Assembly (NCBI RefSeq): GCF_052857255.1
Contig: NC_135500.1
Span: forward strand, 49,006,272-49,070,271
Reading direction: 5' to 3'
DNA from: Amblyomma americanum
Taxonomy: Eukaryota > Arthropoda > Arachnida > Ixodida > Ixodidae
DNA: 64,000 bases
Each line of letters begins with the position of its first letter. Positions within the stretch are counted from its first letter, which is position 1. Under the pieces are notes generated by a model. It searched no databases. It was given only the letters and a program-made list of their open reading frames with translations, and had not been told where the DNA came from. The translations under genes and the position numbers were made by a program. Shown piece by piece: positions 61,086-64,000 of the stretch.

Positions 61086-64000
61086 TCGATTTTACATGTC
61101 GTCGAAGAGTAGACGAGAGAAAGTTGTAAACTTTTTCGCTCATAACTGCGCGAAAACTTGTATTCCGGCTCAAAACAACAGGGTACATCGTTTTAGATCG
61201 AAACTAGCGAGATTTACGCACTTCGATTTTACAAGTCGTCGAAGAGTCGACGAGAGAAAGCTGTTAGCTTTTTCTCTCAGAACTGAGCAAAAACTTGAAT
61301 TCCGGCTCAAAACAACGGGATACATCGTTTTAGGTCGAAACTAGCGCGATTTACGCACTTCGATTATACAAGTCGTCGAAGAGTAGACGAGAGGAAGGCG
61401 TAAACTTTTTCTCTCAGAACTGCGCGAAAACTTGAATTCCGGCTATAAACAACGGGATACATCGTTTTAGATCGAAACTAGCGAGATTTACGCATTTCGA
61501 TTTTACAAGTCGTCGAAGAGTAGACGAGAGAGAGCTGTAAGCTTTTTCTCTCAGAACAGCGCGAAAAGTTGTATTCCGGCTCAAAGCAACGGGATACATC
61601 GTTTTAGAACGAAACTAGCGAGATTTACGAACATCGATTTTACAAGTCGTCGAAGAGTTGACGAGAGAAAGCTGTAAACTTGCAGAACTGCGCGAAAACT
61701 TGTATTCCGGCTCAAAACAACGAGATACATTGTTTTAGATCGAAACTAGCGAGATTTACGCACTTCGATTTTACAAGTCGTCGAAGAGTAGACGAGAGAG
61801 AGCTGTAAACGTTTTCTCTCAGAACTGCGCGAAAACTTGTATTCCGGCTCAAAACAACGGGATACATCGTTTTAAATTGAAACTAGCGAGATTTACGCAC
61901 TTCGATTTTACAAGTCGTCGAAGAGTAGACGAGAGAAAGCTGTAAGCTTTTTCTCTCAGAACTGCGCGAAAACTTGTATTCCGGCTCAAAGCAACGGGAT
62001 ACATCGTTTTAGATTGAAACTAGCGAGATTCACGAACATCGTTTTTACATGTCGTCGAAGAGTAGACGAGAGAAAGTTGTAAACTTTTTCTCTCATAACG
62101 GCACGAAAACTTGTATTCCGGCTCAAAACAACAGGGTACATCGTTTTAGATCGAAACTAGCGAGATTTAAGCACTTTGATTTTACAAGTCGTCGAAGAGT
62201 AGACGCGAGAAAGCTGAAAGCTTTTCCTCTCAGAACTGAGCGAAAACTTGAATTCCGGCTCAAAACAACGGGATACATCGTTTTAGATCGAAACTAGCGC
62301 GATTTACGCACTTAGACTTTACAAGTCGTCGAAGAGTAGACGAGACAAAGCTGTAAGCTTTCTCTCTCAGAACTGCGCGAAAACTTGTATTCCGGCTCAA
62401 AACAACGGGATACATCGTTTTAGATCGAAATTAGAGAGATTCACGAACATAGATTTTACAAGTCGACAAAGGGTAGACGAGAGAAAGCCGTAAACTTGCA
62501 GAACTGCGCGAAAACTTAAATTCCGGCTCAAAACAACGGGATACATCGTTTTAGACCGAAACTAGCGAGATTCACGAACATCGATTTTACAAGTCGTCGC
62601 AGAGTAGAAGAGAGAGAGCTGTAACCTTTTGCTCTCAGAACGGCGCGAAAACTTGTATTCCGGCTCAAAACAACGGCATACATCGTTTTAGAACGAAACT
62701 AGCGAGATTTACGCACTTCGATTTTACAAGTCGTCGAAGAGTAGACCAGAGAAAGCTGTAAACGTTTTCTCTCAGAACTGCGCGAAAACTTGAATTCCGG
62801 CTCAAAACAACGGGATACATCGTTTTAGATCGAAACTAGCGAGATTCACGAACATCGATTTTACAAGTCGTCGAAGAGTAGACGAGAGAGAGCTGTAAAC
62901 GTTTTCTCTCAGAACTGCGCGAAAACTTGTATTCCGGCTCAAAACAACGGGATACATCGTTTTAGATCAAAACTAGCGAGATTTACGTACTTCGATTTTA
63001 CAAGTCGTCGAAGAGTAGACAAGAGAAAGCTGAAAGCTTTTTCTCTCAGAACTGCGCGAAAACTTGTATTCCGGCTCAAAACAACGGGATACATCGTTTC
63101 AGATTGAAACTAGCGAGATTCACGAACATCGATTTTACATGTCGTCGAAGAGTAGACGAGAGAAAGTTGTAAACTTTTTCGCTCATAACTGCGCGAAAAC
63201 TTGTATTCCGGCTCAAAACAACAGGGTACATCGTTTTAGATCGAAACTAGCGAGATTTACGCACTTCGATTTTACAAGTCGTCGAAGAGTCGACGAGAGA
63301 AAGCTGTTAGCTTTTTCTCTCAGAACTGAGCAAAAACTTGAATTCCGGCTCAAAACAACGGGATACATCGTTTTAGGTCGAAACTAGCGCGATTTACGCA
63401 CTTCGATTATACAAGTCGTCGAAGAGTAGACGAGAGGAAGGCGTAAACTTTTTCTCTCAGAACTGCGCGAAAACTTGAATTCCGGCTATAAACAACGGGA
63501 TACATCGTTTTAGATCGAAACTAGCGAGATTTACGCATTTCGATTTTACAAGTCGTCGAAGAGTAGACGAGAGAGCGGTAAGCTTTTTCTCTCAGAACAG
63601 CGCGAAAACTTGTATTCCGGCTCAAAGCAACGGGATACATCGTTTTAGAACGAAACTAGCGAGATTTACGAACATCGATTTTACAAGTCGTCGAAGAGTT
63701 GACGAGAGAAAGCTGTAAACTTGCAGAACTGCGCGAAAACTTAAATTCCGGCTCAAATCAACGGGATACATCGTTTTAGATCGAAACTAGCGAGATTTAC
63801 GCACTTCGATTTTACAAGTCGTCGAAGAGTAGACGAGAGAAAGCTGTAAACTTTTTCTCTCAGAACTGGGCGAAAACTTCTATTCCGGCTCAAACAACGG
63901 GATACATTGTTTTAGAACGAAACTAGCGAGATTTACGCACTTCGATTTTACAAGTCGTCGAAGAGTAGACGAGAGAAAGCTGTAAACGTTTTCTCTCAGA
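61086..64000. repeat. Tail part 2: block II/III-type mosaic
   Basis: 61,090-61,680 follows the 'attttacatgtcgtcg' to 'cttgcagaactg' run of blocks II and III. 61,681-63,390 follows the start of the 2,180 bp module with one monomer missing near 62,340, where 'gacgagacaaagctg' appears. 63,390-64,000 follows 40,530-41,130 (offset 22,860). The array continues past the window end in mid-monomer. Confidence 0.78.

Larger units (their letters stand above)
1..64000. repeat. Satellite DNA array, ~137 bp monomer, whole window
   Basis: Every part of the window is a copy of one monomer of about 137 bp, in a single orientation, from the first base to the last. Landmarks recurring once per monomer are 'acaagtcgtcgaagagtaga', 'agaactgcgcgaaaact', 'ttccggctcaaaacaacggg' and 'tacatcgttttagatcgaaa'. 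Both array edges lie outside the window. A typical monomer has about 41-42% G+C and about 12 CpG sites. I found no gene, tRNA, rRNA, transposon or non-satellite spacer. The many open frames of 60-107 codons on both strands are repeats of the same few peptides at monomer or higher-order spacing, with no family resemblance I recognise. The likely role is structural, as centromeric or pericentromeric heterochromatin of a eukaryote; that is inferred from architecture only. Confidence 0.97.

Noticed and set aside
1..64000. CRISPR array
   Set aside because: There are no unique spacers between short repeats: the whole 137 bp unit is repeated, and the variable positions are point differences between homologous monomers.
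1..64000. Inverted array segments or strand switches
   Set aside because: Landmarks such as 'agaactgcgcgaaaact' and 'aacgggatacatcg' appear in the same orientation throughout; I saw no reversed block.

Overview
The whole 64 kb window is a head-to-tail satellite DNA array. The monomer is about 137 bp (roughly 467 copies), all in one orientation. I find no credible protein-coding gene, RNA gene, CRISPR array, transposable element or unique-sequence interruption anywhere. Open frames of 60-107 codons recur on both strands at monomer or higher-order spacing. They are by-products of the repeat, because neither strand has a frame that stays open over successive monomers (137 is not a multiple of 3). 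The arrangement (uniform ~137 bp units, kilobase-scale higher-order repeats, no inserted elements) is typical of a centromeric or pericentromeric satellite of a eukaryotic chromosome. I do not recognise the family and cannot name the organism. The many CpG-to-TpG/CpA variants suggest a lineage with cytosine methylation, so a plant is plausible but not shown.

The array has a hierarchy. Level 1 is the 137 bp monomer, with two intermixed subtypes: an A type reading 'gattcacgaacatcg' and a B type reading 'gatttacgcacttcg' at the same place, plus short variants such as a 131 bp form. Level 2 is multi-monomer modules of about 1,227, 2,180 and 2,446 bp. Level 3 is higher-order units of 4,507, 6,002/6,413, 6,551/8,731 and 8,300 bp.

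Layout. Block I (1 to ~19.4 kb): two near-identical 4,507 bp copies (1,898-6,404 and 6,405-10,911), a 1,227 bp duplication (10.7-13.0 kb), and a 6.0-6.4 kb duplication of 7.1-13.27 kb at 13.1-19.68 kb. Block II (19,440 to ~40,370): three tandem units U1 (6,551 bp), U2 (8,731 bp) and U3 (truncated), differing mainly in the number of a nested 2,180 bp module. Block III (~40.4-60.66 kb): an 8,300 bp unit, a shortened second copy and a third, more reduced copy. Tail (60.66-64 kb): a mosaic of sequence types from blocks I, II and III.

Nearly every length difference between copies is a whole number of monomers (about 137 or 411 bp), as expected from unequal exchange or slippage in register. Copies several kilobases long differ by only a few bases, so the array looks young and actively homogenising. 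Boundaries were read by eye from changes in diagnostic bases and are good to about +/-30 bp. No identity percentages were computed.
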